Part shown: in pieces, positions 34,701-43,127 of the stretch | Layout of the letters: each line of letters starts with the position of its first letter | How positions within the stretch are numbered: the stretch's first letter is position 1 | Assembly: GCF_007753095.1 (NCBI RefSeq) | Contig: NZ_CP036348.1 | Location: forward strand, 5,681,411 to 5,745,410 | Source: Rosistilla carotiformis | Lineage (GTDB): Bacteria; Planctomycetota; Planctomycetia; Pirellulales; Pirellulaceae | DNA: 64,000 nucleotides | Direction: 5' to 3' | Program-made: the position numbers and the translations under genes | The notes under the pieces: generated by a model | Seen by the model: only the letters and a program-made list of their open reading frames with translations | What the model was told of the DNA's origin: nothing | Database searches by the model: none

Positions 34701-34847
34701 GAACGGGCTGTCGACATCGGTTGGGCAAAACTCCGAATCAATTTTCAGTCCCACGACGCTACTGCGTCCAGCGGAGGAAAACTTGGCGCGGGCGTGATCG
34801 ATACCATGTTGCTGGTCATTTTGGGGACAGGTGGGCGCAATTGCCAT
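31794..34847 (-). CDS. nrdJ: Adenosylcobalamin-dependent (class II) ribonucleotide reductase
   Basis: A 1017-residue class II reductase that reduces ribonucleotides using adenosylcobalamin. Recognisable segments include FNSPVWFNVG, FKFGSGTGTDLS, KSGGKTRRAAKMQ, NPCSEYMFLDDTACNLAS (active-site Cys and the NPCSE signature), an ATVLAPTGTISFLMDCDTTG substrate-binding segment and a C-terminal zinc ribbon (CDNC...CYLCHNC). No intein interrupts the NPCSE region. A ribosome binding site AAGGGAG lies about 10 bases before the ATG. The 5' leader is strongly structured. A long open frame on the opposite strand is a coding shadow. Confidence 0.97.
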   Translation of the reverse strand: MAIAPTCPQNDQQHGIDHARAKFSSAGRSSVVGLKIDSEFCPTDVDSPFDTSEWVLRSAAIKDETGTALFEQHNCEVPAKWSQLATNVVVSKYFYGDPNKSERETSVRQLIHRVTRTISDWGLADGYFDTAEDGENFYRDLTWLCLHQHGAFNSPVWFNVGLYDQYGVTGAKCNWHYDKTQGRVDQPENPYEFPQGSACFIQKVEDNMEDIMRLATSEAMLFKFGSGTGTDLSSIRSERENLSGGGKPSGPLSFMRVYDQIAAVVKSGGKTRRAAKMQSLKVWHPDILEFIECKWSEEKKAHALIAQGYDSNFNGEAYSSVMFQNANLSVRVTDDYMQAVRDGKRWQTQWISEKATGTPPEYDARELLNKMAECAWHCGDPGVQYDTTINTWHTCPNSGRINASNPCSEYMFLDDTACNLASINLMKFRRADGSFDVDRFHAACRVFFIAQEILVDHASYPTADIALNSHNYRPLGLGYSNLGSLVMTSGLPYDSDGARGLCGSLTALMHGTANLTSAEMAGVVGPFEGFANNREPMLKVMGMHRDAVEQIHDEGPEYLKDAARNLWDKVLELGNRYGFRNAQATVLAPTGTISFLMDCDTTGVEPDIALVKYKQLAGGGMLKIVNRGVEGALESLGYDTTQAKAIVAYIDEHDTIEGAPHLADEHLPVFDCAFTPAGGTRSIAWQAHVTMMAAAQPFLSGAISKTVNMPTDSTPQDIADAYFWGWELGLKAIAIYRDGSKQSQPLNTKSGEKTAADAEVKVVEKVVYRPRRERLEDTRHSLTHKFNIAGHEGYINVGLYPDGRPGEVFITMAKEGSTIGGLMDSFGTSTSIALQYGVPIEVLVNKFTHTRFEPMGHTSNPDIRIAKSIVDYIFRWMGITFLAGYREATVPGAAEKNDGGDSTESKSVESVANGNKPGEGDGMKIGGNGPTIETHDTAAKYTVGNLPTVDIDALERAGVSMQIAGDGARDNGKPGSRSDQFARFQSDAPACDNCGSITVRNGNCYLCHNCGASMGCS

Positions 34848-34876
34848 AGGTCAGAAACTCCCTTGTTTTCATCCGT

Positions 34877-34931
34877 GGGACTCACTCCTAGCATCTTGCG
34901 ATACACGCTTCCCAGCGTCAGGAGTGAGGCC
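34877..34931 (-). promoter_or_regulatory. Structured nrdJ leader RNA, three-way junction with two GNRA hairpins
   Basis: Read on the minus strand: a 9-bp closing helix CTCACTCCT (34928-34920) with AGGAGTGAG (34889-34881), extended by two G-C pairs beyond an A-G mismatch. Inside, hairpin 1 is ACGCT-GGGA-AGCGT (34918-34905) and hairpin 2 is TATC-GCAA-GATG (about 34903-34892), both capped by GNRA tetraloops. The element ends about 34 bases before the nrdJ ATG. A TACTAT (34937-34932) directly upstream could be the -10 element, putting the junction at the very 5' end of the mRNA. A cobalamin-type B12 box was not seen. Confidence 0.6.
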
Positions 34932-34937
34932 ATAGTA

Positions 34938-35617
34938 TTAGAAAAAGTCGTCAAGCGTTCGATCAGTTACCCGTCTGCGAGCGTGCGATTGGCCACGTTA
35001 TGATCTCATATCCACGTCGACCGCAAGAAAAACAGCAAGAATCGCTAGCATTCGCTGGGCACTACCTGTAGTGGCATTCGATGACGAACAACACTACATG
35101 TTGATCTCCATTTATCCTACCGTTCGGCTGATCGCTGTCAACGAACTGCTTAAAGTGCGGAAAATGCAGCAAACTGCTTTGCTAGCGGTGATAGCAAAGC
35201 GCGCAAAACCAAGCGTCCGAGAGCCCGTTGGATAACGTAAATTCAGGCTGCTTTAAGATTTAGAGAATTGCAACGGATCCAATGTTAGACACGTAAAAAA
35301 TCCGCTTAGATTTCGTGAAATATTGAAATTCCTCAGAGCGCACGTTTCGCTTAGGCGAAGCTTGACGACCGACGGAAGATCGCTGCCAAAGCGCAGCGGC
35401 GACTTGATTTCACAAATCCTCGGTGGCGACGGGGTATCGGCAGCCCCTAAAGCAACGCCTGCGGTCGTGATGCGCGTCGCAGCCCCGCCCCGCGCATGCC
35501 GCTTCCGACGATAGAGATTAGCGCAGATCAGGTCTCAGCATGGCGGGCATCGAAGCCACCGCCAGCGAGGCCCCCCACACACGTTCCCATGTCGCAAGCA
35601 GGCAGCGATTTTGGGGT
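34938..35617. other. AT-richer intergenic region between nrdJ and the zinc-finger gene
   Basis: About 680 bases with no supportable gene. The part 35040-35330 is clearly more AT-rich than the rest of the window and should include the nrdJ promoter zone (minus strand). From 35330 to 35617 there are open frames in several phases but no motif or ribosome binding site. No tRNA-like or riboswitch-like consensus was found. Confidence 0.45.
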
Positions 35618-36061
35618 TTACCGGCGATCGGCAACGGCCAACATATCGGCGGATCCCGGAATGGCCTGGCGCAGCGGCGAGGACCATGAGGGCGTCGTGA
35701 CGGCGTCTCGCTGCGCCGTTCCCGACTGCAATGCGTGCAATTTTTGTTGGCAGCGAGGGCAATCATCGGCATGCTGGAGCATCTTCGCCGCCAATCCGGG
35801 ATCGACTTGGTGTTTGGCAAAGGCCTCGATGTGCGCTGCGAATTCCGCACAGCTGAGGCCCCCATGGTGCTTGTGCTCTGATGCGCTTCGCGATCCGATA
35901 TTCATTCCCACGGCGACCAGCAAGCCGAGCACGGCGACCGGCAGGGCAATCCGCCGCGTCGTTGCGATTCGCCGCTTGCGACGTTGTTGATCGGCGATTT
36001 GTTGCAGAGTCCCCGGTTCACACGGCAGCCAGTCGTCCGAAGTGGATTGCGGTCGGTTCAC
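35618..36061 (-). CDS. Single-pass membrane protein with C-terminal HxxxCxxC zinc-finger-like motif
   Basis: A 147-residue protein from a GTG start with AAGGA about 10 bases upstream. Residues 1-37 are basic (QRRKRRIATTRR), a membrane helix spans about 38-57 (IALPVAVLGLLVAVGM), and the rest has a His cluster (HKHHG), a Cys (LSCAEF) and HADDCPRCQQK. HxxxCxxC with an upstream Cys/His recalls the ZAS fold of anti-sigma factors, but there the finger is N-terminal and cytoplasmic; by the positive-inside rule this finger would be outside. No sigma factor gene is nearby. Function unknown; metal or redox sensing is one option. Confidence 0.6.
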   Translation of the reverse strand: MNRPQSTSDDWLPCEPGTLQQIADQQRRKRRIATTRRIALPVAVLGLLVAVGMNIGSRSASEHKHHGGLSCAEFAAHIEAFAKHQVDPGLAAKMLQHADDCPRCQQKLHALQSGTAQRDAVTTPSWSSPLRQAIPGSADMLAVADRR

Positions 36062-36135
36062 GGAAACGTTTTCCTTCGAATGGGAAGTTCGAGATCACCG
36101 TCGCACGCTTCGAAAGCGGCACCTGGCGAGCGATC

Positions 36136-36573
36136 TTAGTGGTGTGTCGTCTGAGGTGGTACGACCGATTGCAGGAAGGCGGACATTTCGCCCGGCTCAA
36201 CAAATCCGTCGCGGCGGCCTATCACCTGACCGTCCGCGGAGAATACCACCACGGCCGGAAAGGCAGTCACGTTCAATTGCTTTGCGATCGCTTGATTGCG
36301 TTGGCCATTGACCTTCAGCTTCACAAATCGATCGTTTACCAAAACGCCGACCGATGGGTCCATCCACGTTGCGTGATCCAATTTCTGGCAGAAGAAACAA
36401 GATTCGGAGGTGACATAAACCAGCAAAGGCTTTGCCGACGTGTTCCATTTCTGCTGCGCTTGCGCGACGGATTTGATCCATTGAATCTCGGCTAACGCTT
36501 CGCTGCGCGACAGCATTAGACTCAAACAAACAACGGCTACGATGGACAGGCGTCCAATCTGCGGCTTCCGCAT
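36136..36573 (-). CDS. Exported thioredoxin-like protein with CFFC motif
   Basis: A 145-residue thioredoxin-fold protein. The ATG at 36573 is set by GAGGAG 8 bases upstream. It has an N-terminal signal-like segment (about 8-28, SIVAVVCLSLMLSRSEALA), the active-site region YVTSESCFFCQKL (CxxC with Phe-Phe) and the cis-Pro loop VTAFPAVVVFSADG. The layout resembles DUF255/thioredoxin_7-type periplasmic proteins that reduce or oxidise disulfides in the envelope. It is on the same strand as, and 75 bases upstream of, the zinc-finger membrane protein. Confidence 0.85.
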   Translation of the reverse strand: MRKPQIGRLSIVAVVCLSLMLSRSEALAEIQWIKSVAQAQQKWNTSAKPLLVYVTSESCFFCQKLDHATWMDPSVGVLVNDRFVKLKVNGQRNQAIAKQLNVTAFPAVVVFSADGQVIGRRDGFVEPGEMSAFLQSVVPPQTTHH

Positions 36574-36744
36574 TCCCACAACTCCTCGAGTCTTTCGATG
36601 TGCTTAATGCGACGACTTGGTTCGCTGCGATCGCATTCAGTGCGAATCGTTGAGATAAGCATCGTCGGTTCCCGAAATCAGTTCGGTGAACTAGGACACA
36701 CTGTGGGTAAAAATAAACCGAATAGCAAGCTTTTGCCCGACAAG

Positions 36745-37500
36745 TTATTCGAATGTTATCCAGTCCTTTTGGTGCAAACGCTGCTGAGGTTTGAAGCGGG
36801 CTTTGTAATTCAAATGGGAGTTGCTGGCGACGTACATGCCAAGGTAAACCCAGCGGCGATTCGATTGCATCGCCAATTCGAAGTTCTTCAGAATCGAATA
36901 CGTCCCCAGGCTGTATCGGCTGAACTGGGGATCGAAGAAGCAATAGACCAACGATAGGCTGTCGCGGCCAAAGTCGGTGGTCGCAACAGCAACCAATTGA
37001 TCCTCTTTCCAAAAGCTGAGCTCTTGGGTTTCGCAAATCGTTTCGACCAAAAAGCCCGTGTACTCTTGCGAGTCCAATTCGCGTTCCGACAGTCCCAACT
37101 GCCGGGCGCTACGATGTTGGTTGAACATCGCGACCCGCGCCGGGTCGACCGTTGGCGAAGCGATTCGCACTTGGAGATCTCGATCGCCCCGTTTCAAGAT
37201 CCGCCGGAATGATTGCGACCAATGAAACGATTGCATGTCGACGCGGGTCGATTCACAGGCCTGACAGTCGGCGCATTTCGTTCGATAAAGGAACGGCCCA
37301 CTGCGTCGAAAACCTGCACTGAGATACTGGTCCAACATGTCGGCCGTCATCATTCCCAGCGGCCATTGCAACGGCATCCGCGCTTCACGACCGGCGATGT
37401 ACGGGCAGGGCTGCGGTTCGTCGTGGACGACGACCAGCGGATTGGTCGCTTCGCCTTGAACGGGTAGAGGTTGGAACATCGCGTGACGCCGTGCGGACAA
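36745..37500 (-). CDS. bpt: Aspartate/glutamate leucyltransferase (arginyl-tRNA-protein transferase family)
   Basis: A 251-residue N-end-rule transferase. Motifs: CPYIAGREARMP at about 32-43, GFRRSGPFLYRTKCADCQACESTRV near 63-87, SLSLVYCFFDPQFSRYSLG and WVYLGMYVASNSHLNYKARFKP near the end. The family transfers Leu (Bpt) or Arg (Ate) from aminoacyl-tRNA to N-terminal Asp/Glu, marking proteins for ClpAP degradation; bacterial members of this length are usually Bpt. The gene stands between a thioredoxin-like gene and uup, all on the minus strand. Confidence 0.9.
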   Translation of the reverse strand: MSARRHAMFQPLPVQGEATNPLVVVHDEPQPCPYIAGREARMPLQWPLGMMTADMLDQYLSAGFRRSGPFLYRTKCADCQACESTRVDMQSFHWSQSFRRILKRGDRDLQVRIASPTVDPARVAMFNQHRSARQLGLSERELDSQEYTGFLVETICETQELSFWKEDQLVAVATTDFGRDSLSLVYCFFDPQFSRYSLGTYSILKNFELAMQSNRRWVYLGMYVASNSHLNYKARFKPQQRLHQKDWITFE

Positions 37501-37694
37501 TTGAAAAGGGCCGACTTCAGTGTACTGGATAGGTCAACAAATCGCACCGATTTTGCTCGATTCATTCTCGGCAGAACGTCGCTTCCGATCAGGCAAAGCG
37601 CCCCCTGGCGACCGTTCACCGTCGCGGAACAAACACCGGCGCGTTCGGAAGACATCGAGTTTGGGTGCTGGCGGGCACCGTGAGCCCGCTGGGG

Positions 37695-39497
37695 TTAACT
37701 CGCTTCCAGTTCTTCCCATCGCGCGTACGTCTTGGCCAGTCGCGCTTCCAAGTCCTTCAGCTTACGCTGCTCCTCGGCGATCCGCTCGCCAGGGCCTTGA
37801 TAGAAGCTAGGGTCAGCGATCGTCTCATGGACCCCGGCGATTTGCTTTTCCAATTTCTCGATCTCTGCCGGCAACCCGTCCAGTTCGCGCTGCAGTTTGT
37901 AGCTGAGCCGCTGCTTGGGTGCCGCGGAGGCAGCGCCCCCTTTCTTCTTCGACTTGCTTCCCCCGGCCGAACTACTCTCGGTCGTCGCAGTCGGCAGCGG
38001 GCCGCGCTGGGCAAGCCAATCGTCATAACCGCCGACGTATTCTTTGACGCCATCGGGTTCGTAGACGATCGTGCTGGTAACGACATTGTTCAAGAACGCC
38101 CGGTCGTGGCTAACCAACAGCAGCGTGCCGTCGTATCCGACCAGCTTGTCTTCGAGCATCTCCAGCGTCTCGGCGTCCAGATCGTTTGTCGGTTCATCCA
38201 ACACGATCACATTGGCTGGGTTGGCGAACAGCCGCGCCAGCAGGACGCGGTTGCGTTCACCACCGGACAGAAATTTCACTTGGGTGCGAGCCCGTTCGGG
38301 GCTGAACAAAAAGTCCTGCAGGTAGCCGATGATATGTTTTTCACGACCGTTGATCACGATCTGGGTGTGCCCCAGGCCAACGTTCTCTTGAATCGTTTCC
38401 TCTTCATCCAATTGATCTCGCAGTTGGTCGAAGTAGGCGATTTGCAGATTCGTGCCGGTGCGAACGGTCCCCGACTGAGGTTCCAGTTGCCCAAGCAGGA
38501 TCTTCAGCATCGTCGTCTTGCCGACGCCATTGGGACCGATGATCCCGATCTTGTCGCCACGCATGATGCTTGTCGAAAAGTTCTTCAAGATCGGACGGTC
38601 GGGGTATTCGAAGCTGACATCTTTGACTTCGGTAACCAGGTTGCCGCTCCGCTCCGCCGCTTGCACTTGCATCTGCACCGTGCCGGTGGCGCCGCGGCGC
38701 TGCGATCGCGTTTCACGCAGTTTTTCCAAGGCGCGGACGCGGCCTTCGTTGCGCGTCCGTCGAGCCTTAATTCCCTGGCGGATCCAGACTTCTTCTTGAG
38801 CTAATTTTTTGTCGAACAACGCGTCTTGTTTCTCTTGCGCCGCCAAAGCCTCTTCTTTGCGTTTCAGAAACGTGTCGTAATCGCACGACCAATCGAACAG
38901 CTTGCCGCGATCGATCTCCAGGATCCGCGTTGCCAAGCGGCGCAGAAACATCCGATCGTGCGTGACGAAGATCAACGTCCCGGGCCACTTGCTCAAAAAG
39001 CCTTCCAACCAACCGATCGCTTCAATATCCAAGTGGTTGGTCGGTTCGTCCAACAACAGCAACTGAGGCTTCGAAACGATCGCTTGAGCCAACAGCACCC
39101 GCCGTTTCATTCCCGACGACAACGTTTCGAACAACGCCTCCCCATCCAATTCCATCCGCGAGAGCGTTTGTTCGACCAGATGTTCGGCTTCCCAGGCGTT
39201 CTCTTGCAGATGGAAGTCCTCACCGAGCCCTTTGGCAGTCACTTCGGCAACCGTTTCGCTGGTTCCCGACGGAACATCCTGCTGCAGGTAGGCGACCCGG
39301 GTTCCCGACGGCATGATGATCGATCCGTGATCGGGCTTTATCCCGCCGCGCAGCATCTTCAGCAGCGTCGACTTCCCCGCGCCATTGCGCCCCAGCAAAC
39401 CGATCCGCCCGCCGGCTTCGATCTGGCAATTGACGTCGTCCAATAAACTGGGGCCACGAAATCCGACGGTGATGTTTTGAAGTGAAATAAGTGCCAT
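37695..39497 (-). CDS. uup: ABC-F ATPase, Uup type
   Basis: A 600-residue soluble protein with two ABC cassettes. Cassette 1 has GRNGAGKST, LSSGMKRRVLLAQAI and LLLDEPTNHLD; cassette 2 has GPNGVGKTT, LSGGERNRVLLARL and IVLDEPTNDLD. They are joined by a charged linker, and the C-terminus (about 530-600) is a coiled coil typical of Uup (LQRELDGLPAEIEKLEKQI). ABC-F proteins act on ribosomes or branched DNA rather than in transport. The ATG at 39497 begins the conserved MALISLQNITV; an in-frame upstream extension lacks homology. Confidence 0.93.
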   Translation of the reverse strand: MALISLQNITVGFRGPSLLDDVNCQIEAGGRIGLLGRNGAGKSTLLKMLRGGIKPDHGSIIMPSGTRVAYLQQDVPSGTSETVAEVTAKGLGEDFHLQENAWEAEHLVEQTLSRMELDGEALFETLSSGMKRRVLLAQAIVSKPQLLLLDEPTNHLDIEAIGWLEGFLSKWPGTLIFVTHDRMFLRRLATRILEIDRGKLFDWSCDYDTFLKRKEEALAAQEKQDALFDKKLAQEEVWIRQGIKARRTRNEGRVRALEKLRETRSQRRGATGTVQMQVQAAERSGNLVTEVKDVSFEYPDRPILKNFSTSIMRGDKIGIIGPNGVGKTTMLKILLGQLEPQSGTVRTGTNLQIAYFDQLRDQLDEEETIQENVGLGHTQIVINGREKHIIGYLQDFLFSPERARTQVKFLSGGERNRVLLARLFANPANVIVLDEPTNDLDAETLEMLEDKLVGYDGTLLLVSHDRAFLNNVVTSTIVYEPDGVKEYVGGYDDWLAQRGPLPTATTESSSAGGSKSKKKGGAASAAPKQRLSYKLQRELDGLPAEIEKLEKQIAGVHETIADPSFYQGPGERIAEEQRKLKDLEARLAKTYARWEELEAS

Positions 39498-39755
39498 GGA
39501 AAACCTAGGGGAAACGAACGCCTGCGTCGACGTGACGCAGTCCAAAGATTAGCCGATAGAACGTTTTTCGCCGACCCGTCGTGTACTTGAACTGGCCCAC
39601 CGTGTCTTGCTCCGCTGCAATTTTACCTGGTCGGCAAAACTTGAATCAATTTGGCAACTTTCTCAGGGTTGGCTTGACCGTGAAGGCGATTCTCTGGTAA
39701 TCGACAACCTCTTGCTGAGTGAATCTCCGCGCCCACAGCTAGCAAACGCCTGTTG

Positions 39756-40865
39756 ATGAAACGAATTTCGATCCTCTTGCGATTCTCCATGAACTGCATG
39801 CCCTTGGCATGCAGCACGGTGGTGCTGTTGTGCCTGGCAGGCTGTCGCAGCGCGGCGCACAACGACGTCTACGTCGATAAATTGGCGGCAGAGGTCCGAT
39901 TCCTGGAAGACCAGCTGTACCAGATCGACTACGAAAACAAGGTCTTGCGCGAGAAATTGCAGCGAGCCAAGCGAGCCGAGGCCCGCGCCGAAAAAGCCCC
40001 CCCCAAGAGCGTGCTGCGTTCCCCAAGCCGCGTCAAACCATCGCGTGATGACGACCAGGACAACCGTTCGACAGACCGCCGCGACGACGACAACGTCCCC
40101 CGACGGGACGACGATGACCAAGACACGCTCGGCCCGATCGAGACGCCGCGAGTCGATTTGGGACAACCCAATGTGACGCCGCCTAAAATGAGCTTGCCCA
40201 ATAACGACAACTTGCCCGACATCCAATTGCCCGAAATTATCCCAGGCGAGGTCCGCCCGCCTTCGGATTCCTTATTGATTCCGCCGCAAATCGATACCGG
40301 CCAAGTCTTGCCTCCCGGCGATGCACGGAACCTTCCGTCAGCGGCTCCGGGACAAGTGATCCTGCCAGCGGCAGTGAATCAATTGTTCGATCAGGGATCG
40401 CAGGTTGAATTGGTTGCGGCCGAAAGTCCGGTGGAGGAACCGCCGGGAGAGATCACGTCGCTGCTGATCGATCCCGCCTACTCGCGTGGACACGACTTCA
40501 CCAGCGACGGCGAAACGACGGGCGTCTATCTCGTGCTCAAAGCCCTCGATGCCAAGGGACGCGAGGTGAAAATCGACACCCCGTTGAAGGTAGCGATCAT
40601 GGATCCCAAACGCAGCGGTTCCCAAGCTCGACTCGGGCGCTGGGATTTCGATCTGCCTCAAGTCCGCGAAGCATGGCGTACCACCGTCGCAACCGACGGC
40701 GTCCACCTTCCGATCCAATGGGATGGCAAGCATCCCTTGGGAGATGAGGTCGACGTCTATTGCCGTGTCGAAACGCCGGCAGGAGACCAGATCACCGCCG
40801 AGTTGACGATCGACCTCACCCGCCACCGCTCGCGAGCCGAACTGTGGACGCCCCGCGGCAATTAA
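39756..40865 (+). CDS. Planctomycete lipoprotein with coiled coil and Asp/Pro-rich linker
   Basis: A 369-residue predicted lipoprotein with unknown function. The signal peptide ends in the lipobox LAGC (Cys at about 30). It is followed by a short coiled coil (about 40-75, VDKLAAEVRFLEDQLYQID...), a charged, disordered linker (about 80-130, rich in Arg/Asp) and Pro-rich repeats (130-205). A beta-rich C-terminal domain (about 235-360) contains GVYLVLKALDAKGREV and resembles a carbohydrate-binding or Ig-like domain, without a clear family match. It is divergent from uup, sharing a 258-base upstream region. Confidence 0.75.
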   Translation: MKRISILLRFSMNCMPLACSTVVLLCLAGCRSAAHNDVYVDKLAAEVRFLEDQLYQIDYENKVLREKLQRAKRAEARAEKAPPKSVLRSPSRVKPSRDDDQDNRSTDRRDDDNVPRRDDDDQDTLGPIETPRVDLGQPNVTPPKMSLPNNDNLPDIQLPEIIPGEVRPPSDSLLIPPQIDTGQVLPPGDARNLPSAAPGQVILPAAVNQLFDQGSQVELVAAESPVEEPPGEITSLLIDPAYSRGHDFTSDGETTGVYLVLKALDAKGREVKIDTPLKVAIMDPKRSGSQARLGRWDFDLPQVREAWRTTVATDGVHLPIQWDGKHPLGDEVDVYCRVETPAGDQITAELTIDLTRHRSRAELWTPRGN

Positions 40866-40901
40866 TGCTTTCCGCATCAGCCGTGTCGCACGCCACGACG
40901 A

Positions 40902-41192
40902 TTAACCCGCCGATTCGCCGTAAAAGCAGAGGTAAACGGTCGGTTCGGCGACGATCAACTGGAACTTCACGTTGGCACCGACGCGGAAATCGGTTCCCGC
41001 CGGAAACGACTTGTAGCTCTCTGAACCAGGCAGCTTGACCTGCAATTCGCCCGACACAACTTTCATCCACTCGTTTTCCGAAGTGCCGAACTCGTATTCT
41101 CCCGCCGCCATCACGCCCGCGGTCGCCCGGCCTTCGCGATTCTCGAAACCGATCGATTTGACGTTGCCGTCAAAATATTCATTTACCTTCAT
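40902..41192 (-). CDS. ppnP: Pyrimidine/purine nucleoside phosphorylase PpnP
   Basis: A 96-residue single-domain cupin of the YaiE/DUF1255 family, now known as PpnP, which phosphorolyses many nucleosides. It matches along its full length: [69 protein letters not shown] and the terminal YLCFYGE. Length is standard. It is a stand-alone gene on the minus strand. Confidence 0.95.
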   Translation of the reverse strand: MKVNEYFDGNVKSIGFENREGRATAGVMAAGEYEFGTSENEWMKVVSGELQVKLPGSESYKSFPAGTDFRVGANVKFQLIVAEPTVYLCFYGESAG

Positions 41193-41220
41193 CGCACGTA
41201 TCTTCTAGCTAGATGGTGAG

Positions 41221-41238
41221 CGACTGCCCAAGCAGTCG
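41221..41238. other. Perfect short hairpin upstream of ppnP
   Basis: A 7-bp CGACTGC/GCAGTCG stem with loop CCAA, about 29 bases before the ppnP start. No T-run follows on either strand, so it is not a typical terminator; it may influence ppnP mRNA or be incidental. Confidence 0.35.
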
Positions 41239-41390
41239 GATTGTCACGCGCCGCGAGGTCGCCGATGCAACCGTTGGCCGATGGGCACGTTTTAGCAAAA
41301 CCGCAGCCAATGAGCATCGGGGTTAGGGAAACCGTATGCGATTTCAGAGAGTGGCCCCGTGCAGCCAGAACTCTGGCGCCGCTGGCTCCA

Positions 41391-43127
41391 CTATGCCAAT
41401 TCTAATTTCACCGAAGCTTTAAATAGGACCGATCGGATCGCTCCGTAACTGGCTGGCAGCTGCACGACTTGGCAATCCACCTCCAATTCATCGGCGCCGT
41501 CGCAATCGACAATTGCCACGATGTCGGTCTCCATCAAACGGCGGAGCTCTTGTTGCGTACGGGCCTTCGATAATCCCGAGCAATTGACGACGATCGTCGC
41601 TGCCATCGGGAGATTCGATGCGTCGGCGGGCTGGATGCGGAAATCCATCCCGTCGATCAATCTCGCGACAAAGTCGAACGGAGCCGGGGAGCGGTTCCAA
41701 TAATGAAGGGTCGGCATCGAATTGGTCCGCCGCGCGGGCCGCTTTGACGCGGTGGTCGAATTGGGCGTGGTATCGACAATCGTTTGCGTGTCTCTGTTTG
41801 TGTCTTCGATAACTCGGTCGATAGCGTCAATCCGCAACCGTTCCAGCACCGATGCCGGAGGAATCTCGACAAGATCCCAGGAATGCCACGACGACATCGC
41901 TAGCTTGCCGACGAAGACGGACAGTTTTACGAGTTCGACACGTCTCCGCAGCGGTTCGGGCTGCTGAGATAATTCGCTGTAGGAATCGAGGATTCGACTC
42001 ATCGGTTTGCAGATTTCCGCCGGGAAATTCCACACATTTCGCAATCGCAACAACGCTTCGGCGTGATTTTCCGGGAAGACGTTCTGTTCCAGTTCGCGCA
42101 GCGATTCGCCTGTCTGTTGGCATTGCGCAATCATCTTCTGGTAGTGGTCCGGATACAGCGATCCGAGAACAACGCGACCCATAAAATTTAAGATCGAGAT
42201 CAGAACAAGATCGTTGCGGATGCTGGCGTGGCTGCCCTGTTTGATCAAATGTTCCGCAGCGACTCCGGCACTATTGCATTGTTGCCAAATCGTTGCCGCA
42301 TTCATCCAGGCAAGCTTGCGTTGGGTGATGGCAGAGAGCATTGCTGCGGCAAGCGTCAGTTCACCGATTCGCCGCAGGCCAATTTGAACCACCGCCTTGT
42401 CCAACTCGGTGATCTTTTTTCCGATGGGACGATAGAAACTACTGTTCGAAATCGACAGGACCTTCTTCGCCAATTCGGCATCGCACTCGATTGCTGCTCC
42501 CAGTTCGCGTGCAGCGCACTCCGTGCGCGTCAATTCGAAGACCTTCAGCGCTACCTTGGAAACAGGCAGCACATCCGCAGCGATCGCACGTTTACTCTCG
42601 ATGTCTTCGACCGAAACAGGCGGGCACTCTTCCGCCGCGACTTCCGACTCGCCGGACTGCTGTTCGGTGGCTGCAGTCGCCGACGCGTCGCTGACCGGTG
42701 CGTTGGCCTCAACGGCATCCGGAGCGTCGGTTCGCAGTAGAGGTTGACGGTGCAGCACTAAACCTTTCGCCTTGGCTGCAAACGCCGCATAGTTCGTTGG
42801 CTTGTAGACGATGTCGTCGACGCCGCGAAGCATTAGATCCCTCGCCAAATCGGGGACGTCGATACACGAATGAACCACAATGACCGAACGTGGTTTCCTT
42901 GCCAGCAATTCAACCGTCAACGCATGCCCATTTTTATTAGGCATCCTTAGGTCAGTTACCACGAGGTCATAGTGCTTTCGATCCAACTGCCGGCACGCAT
43001 CCTCGCCATCGGTCGCGAGGTCGCATTGAAAGTCTTCACGCTGCAACGCAAACGCAACGGTCTTTCGCGCGACCGCATCGTCGTCGACAACAAGAGCCTG
43101 AAGCGTTCGAGACGTTGTGATCTGCAT
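41391..43127 (-). CDS. Response regulator with HDOD output domain
   Basis: A 578-residue signalling protein. Residues about 10-125 are a receiver domain: acidic pocket VVDDD, phospho-acceptor Asp in DLVVTDLRMPNKNG, and conserved Lys in YKPTN. A low-complexity linker (about 135-175) leads to an HDOD domain (about 180-385; LPVSKVALKVFELT, LAKKVLSISNSSFYRP, AVVQIGLRRIGELTLAAAM). The remaining 190 residues have no recognised fold. HDOD proteins act in stress, motility and cell-cycle signalling without known catalysis. ATG 43127 starts just before the receiver; a longer in-frame extension to 43244 has no homology. No partner kinase is adjacent. Confidence 0.88.
   Translation of the reverse strand: MQITTSRTLQALVVDDDAVARKTVAFALQREDFQCDLATDGEDACRQLDRKHYDLVVTDLRMPNKNGHALTVELLARKPRSVIVVHSCIDVPDLARDLMLRGVDDIVYKPTNYAAFAAKAKGLVLHRQPLLRTDAPDAVEANAPVSDASATAATEQQSGESEVAAEECPPVSVEDIESKRAIAADVLPVSKVALKVFELTRTECAARELGAAIECDAELAKKVLSISNSSFYRPIGKKITELDKAVVQIGLRRIGELTLAAAMLSAITQRKLAWMNAATIWQQCNSAGVAAEHLIKQGSHASIRNDLVLISILNFMGRVVLGSLYPDHYQKMIAQCQQTGESLRELEQNVFPENHAEALLRLRNVWNFPAEICKPMSRILDSYSELSQQPEPLRRRVELVKLSVFVGKLAMSSWHSWDLVEIPPASVLERLRIDAIDRVIEDTNRDTQTIVDTTPNSTTASKRPARRTNSMPTLHYWNRSPAPFDFVARLIDGMDFRIQPADASNLPMAATIVVNCSGLSKARTQQELRRLMETDIVAIVDCDGADELEVDCQVVQLPASYGAIRSVLFKASVKLELA

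Noticed and set aside
34848-35320. Classical cobalamin riboswitch upstream of nrdJ
   Set aside because: No B12-box consensus on the minus strand; the structured leader present has a different, smaller architecture.
35323-35514. 63-codon plus-strand frame (TTG start)
   Set aside because: No ribosome site, no motif, and composition changes part way through; not supported as a gene.
37671-37689. GCGGGC/GCCCGC hairpin after uup
   Set aside because: Six base pairs, no T-run; too weak to call a terminator in GC-rich DNA.
41349-41392. Hairpin with AGCCAG/CTGGCT and AGTGG/CCACT arms at the end of the HDOD gene
   Set aside because: Stem is interrupted and no T-run follows on either strand; not convincing as a terminator.
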